A stretch of DNA of 64,000 bases from DATGEP01 sp035310125. Lineage in GTDB: Bacteria; Chloroflexota; Ktedonobacteria; Ktedonobacterales; JADMIN01. Positions within the stretch are counted from its first letter, which is position 1; every line of letters starts with the position of its first letter. The stretch lies in assembly GCA_035310125.1 (NCBI GenBank), contig DATGEP010000201.1, positions 42,177 through 106,176 on the forward strand, written 5' to 3'. Under the pieces are notes generated by a model that was given only the letters and a program-made list of their open reading frames with translations, searched no databases and was not told the DNA's origin. A program made the translations under genes and the position numbers. Positions 62,470 to 64,000 of this stretch are shown here, piece after piece.

Positions 62470-63681
62470 ATGCGAGATACCCGCCGCCGTATCGCGGTTC
62501 TTGGCAGCACCGGCTCTATCGGGCGGCAGACATTGGATGTCGTACGCGCGTATCCCGACCGGTTTCAGGTAGTGGCTTTGGCGGCGCACGGCAGCGTTAC
62601 GTCGCTGGCTGAGCAGGTGCGCGAATTTCAGCCCGCGCTGGTCGTGCTGACGACGGAGGACGCGGCGGTGCGTGACGCGGCGCGCACGCTCTTGCCAGGG
62701 GTGATCTTTGGGTTGGACGGCCTGAGCGCCGCCGCGACGCATCCTGATGTGGACATGGTGGTGGCGGCGACCTCCGGGCTGGTTGGGGTCGAGCCGACGC
62801 TGGCGGCAATCCATGCGGGCAAGATGATCGCGCTCGCCAACAAGGAAACGCTCGTGATGGCCGGTCATCTGGTGATCCCCGCCGCCCGTCGCGCGGGCGT
62901 CGAGATTCTGCCGGTGGACAGCGAGCATAGCGCCCTGTGGCAATGTTTGCGCGGCGAGCGACCCAGCGAGGTGCGCCGCCTGCTGCTGACGGCCTCTGGC
63001 GGGCCGCTGCGCACGACGCCCCTCGCCGAGATGGCGCACGTGACGGTGGAACAGGCATTGGCGCATCCAACCTGGCGCATGGGTCCGAAGATCACGATAG
63101 ACTCCGCGACCCTGATGAACAAAGGTCTGGAGGTCATCGAGGCGCACTGGCTCTTCGACATGCCCTACGAGAAGATTCGCGTCGTCGTCCATCCCCAGAG
63201 CATCATCCACTCGATGGTGGAGTACGTGGACGACTCGATCAAGCTCCAGGCTAGCATCCCCAGCATGCACCTGCCCATTCAGGATGCGCTCAGCTATCCC
63301 GACCGCCTGGACCGCACCGGCACGCCACTGGCCCGCCCGCTCACCTGGACGGAGGTGGCGCGGCTGGACTTCGAAGAGGCCGACCTGGAGCGTTTCCCCT
63401 GCCTGCGCCTCGCCTTTGCGGCGGGCCAGCGCGGCGGCACAGCGCCCGCCGTCCTGGTGGGCGCGGACGAGCAGGCGGTGGCGCTCTTCCTGCGCGGCGC
63501 GCTGCGCCTGCCAGAAATCGCCGAAACCATCGCGGCGGTGCTGGCGCGGCACACCGTCATTCCAGAGCCAGACCTGGCCGAGGTGCATGTCGCCACCGAG
63601 TGGGCGCAGGATGAGGTGCTGCGGCTGCGCGGTCTGCCAGCGCGCGGAGAATCCGCGCCGGCAACCAGTAGCGGCGGCTGA
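62470..63681 (+). CDS. dxr: 1-deoxy-D-xylulose-5-phosphate reductoisomerase
   Basis: The 403-residue protein starts at ATG 62470, 5 bp after AAAGAGGGG. It has the NADPH site VLGSTGSIGRQTLDVVRAY, ALANKETLVMAGHLV, the metal and substrate loop PVDSEHSALWQC with conserved Asp and Glu, ASGGPLRTT and HPTWRMGPKITIDSATLMNK. It makes 2-C-methyl-D-erythritol 4-phosphate, the first committed step of the MEP pathway. The rseP-like gene follows after 61 bp, the usual dxr-rseP order. Confidence 0.97.
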   Translation: MRDTRRRIAVLGSTGSIGRQTLDVVRAYPDRFQVVALAAHGSVTSLAEQVREFQPALVVLTTEDAAVRDAARTLLPGVIFGLDGLSAAATHPDVDMVVAATSGLVGVEPTLAAIHAGKMIALANKETLVMAGHLVIPAARRAGVEILPVDSEHSALWQCLRGERPSEVRRLLLTASGGPLRTTPLAEMAHVTVEQALAHPTWRMGPKITIDSATLMNKGLEVIEAHWLFDMPYEKIRVVVHPQSIIHSMVEYVDDSIKLQASIPSMHLPIQDALSYPDRLDRTGTPLARPLTWTEVARLDFEEADLERFPCLRLAFAAGQRGGTAPAVLVGADEQAVALFLRGALRLPEIAETIAAVLARHTVIPEPDLAEVHVATEWAQDEVLRLRGLPARGESAPATSSGG

Positions 63682-63742
63682 GCGTAGACTTTTTAGCGGA
63701 TAGCGCGTCTATGGAGAGCGTACATAAAAGCGGGAGCGTTTC

Positions 63743-64000
63743 ATGAGTCCGTGGTTTTATCTGGCCGCCGTGCCCATCTTCGCGCTGCTGGTGCTGATCC
63801 ACGAGTTTGGCCACTTTCTCGTGGCGAAGTGGGCGGGCATCCGCGTAGAGGAGTTCGGCATCGGCTTTCCGCCCCGGCTGGCCGGCATCAAGCGCGGCGA
63901 AACGCTCTATTCGATCAACTGGCTGCCCATCGGCGGCTTCGTGCGTATGCCCGGCGAAAACGGCGAGACAACCGACGAGAACGGCGTTCCTGATCCGGGG
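63743..64000 (+). CDS. rseP: RseP-type site-2 protease, partial
   Basis: The gene begins at ATG 63743 after GGGAG and runs through the right edge; 86 codons are visible. The first membrane helix carries the zinc motif LLVLIHEFGHFLVAKW (His-Glu-x-x-His), followed by GIGFPPRLAGIKRGETLYSI and WLPIGGFVRMPGE, typical of RseP/S2P family intramembrane proteases with the PDZ domain still to come. It should cleave membrane-embedded anti-sigma factors or other substrates. It is probably cotranscribed with dxr. Confidence 0.95.
   Translation, partial: MSPWFYLAAVPIFALLVLIHEFGHFLVAKWAGIRVEEFGIGFPPRLAGIKRGETLYSINWLPIGGFVRMPGENGETTDENGVPDPG

Noticed and set aside
62347..63588. 413-codon open frame on the minus strand
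   Set aside because: It is a shadow of dxr on the other strand with no recognisable domain.
1..64000. CRISPR array, rRNA, tRNA or intact insertion sequence
   Set aside because: No regularly spaced repeats, tRNA T-arm signatures or transposase genes were seen by eye; a covariance-model scan would be decisive.

Overview
The window is 64 kb of GC-rich bacterial chromosome with dense, mostly short operons on both strands. The gene mix suggests a Chloroflexota (green non-sulfur) bacterium, perhaps near Ktedonobacteria. The pointers are a PP2C phosphatase fused to an extracellular sensor-like domain, a CysO-type cysteine pathway, a YggX gene coupled to a CUAEP-tail radical SAM gene, several DedA proteins, and zinc-ribbon and Pro/Gly-rich membrane proteins. 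This placement is inference: no rRNA or other taxonomic marker was found, and I saw no tRNA, CRISPR array or intact insertion sequence.

Regions. 1-9 kb: a histidine phosphatase, a kinase/acyl-CoA dehydrogenase pair resembling 4-hydroxyacyl-CoA catabolism (LvaA/ACAD10-11 type), nusA-ylxR without rimP or infB, a second acyl-CoA dehydrogenase, a fructose-6-phosphate aldolase and a histidine kinase. 10-16 kb: DedA, HIT, and a four-gene sulfur-carrier cysteine operon (rhodanese-ThiF activator, CysO-like carrier ending Gly-Gly-Ala-Arg, CysM-like synthase, JAMM protease). 16-19 kb: an orphan CoxL-like molybdenum hydroxylase large subunit with a one-base frameshift, and a DinB-like protein. 19.7-21.6 kb: yggX overlapping a B12-binding-type radical SAM gene. 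Its apparent stop is TGA in the context Cys-TGA-Ala-Glu-Pro, followed by a SECIS-like hairpin and 15 more in-frame codons. I read this as a selenoprotein, and it is the most interesting feature here.

21.8-28 kb: a TPR-like protein, a small secreted protein, 1.35 kb with no convincing gene, then an XRE regulator, an ImmA/IrrE peptidase and a large HTH protein, with a perfect 20-bp-arm palindrome between convergent genes. This looks accessory. 28-43 kb: a formyltransferase, two more DedA proteins, a TusA-like protein, two-component systems, a 892-residue GAF kinase followed by a CheY-like receiver, two membrane proteins, and an ECF sigma/anti-sigma pair. 43-57 kb: SDR, secreted C39-like protein, secreted lipase, ABC-F protein, coaE, pyk, Sua5, PP2C sensor protein and a lipoprotein. 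57-64 kb: fused E1 alpha/beta 2-oxoacid dehydrogenase, DUF302, DsrE-like, greA, dxr and the start of rseP.

Several sigma70-type promoters (TTGACA/TATAAT-like with 17-18 bp spacing), hairpins between convergent genes and a dispersed 22-nt repeat were found by eye. Start codons were chosen from Shine-Dalgarno position and homology where possible.
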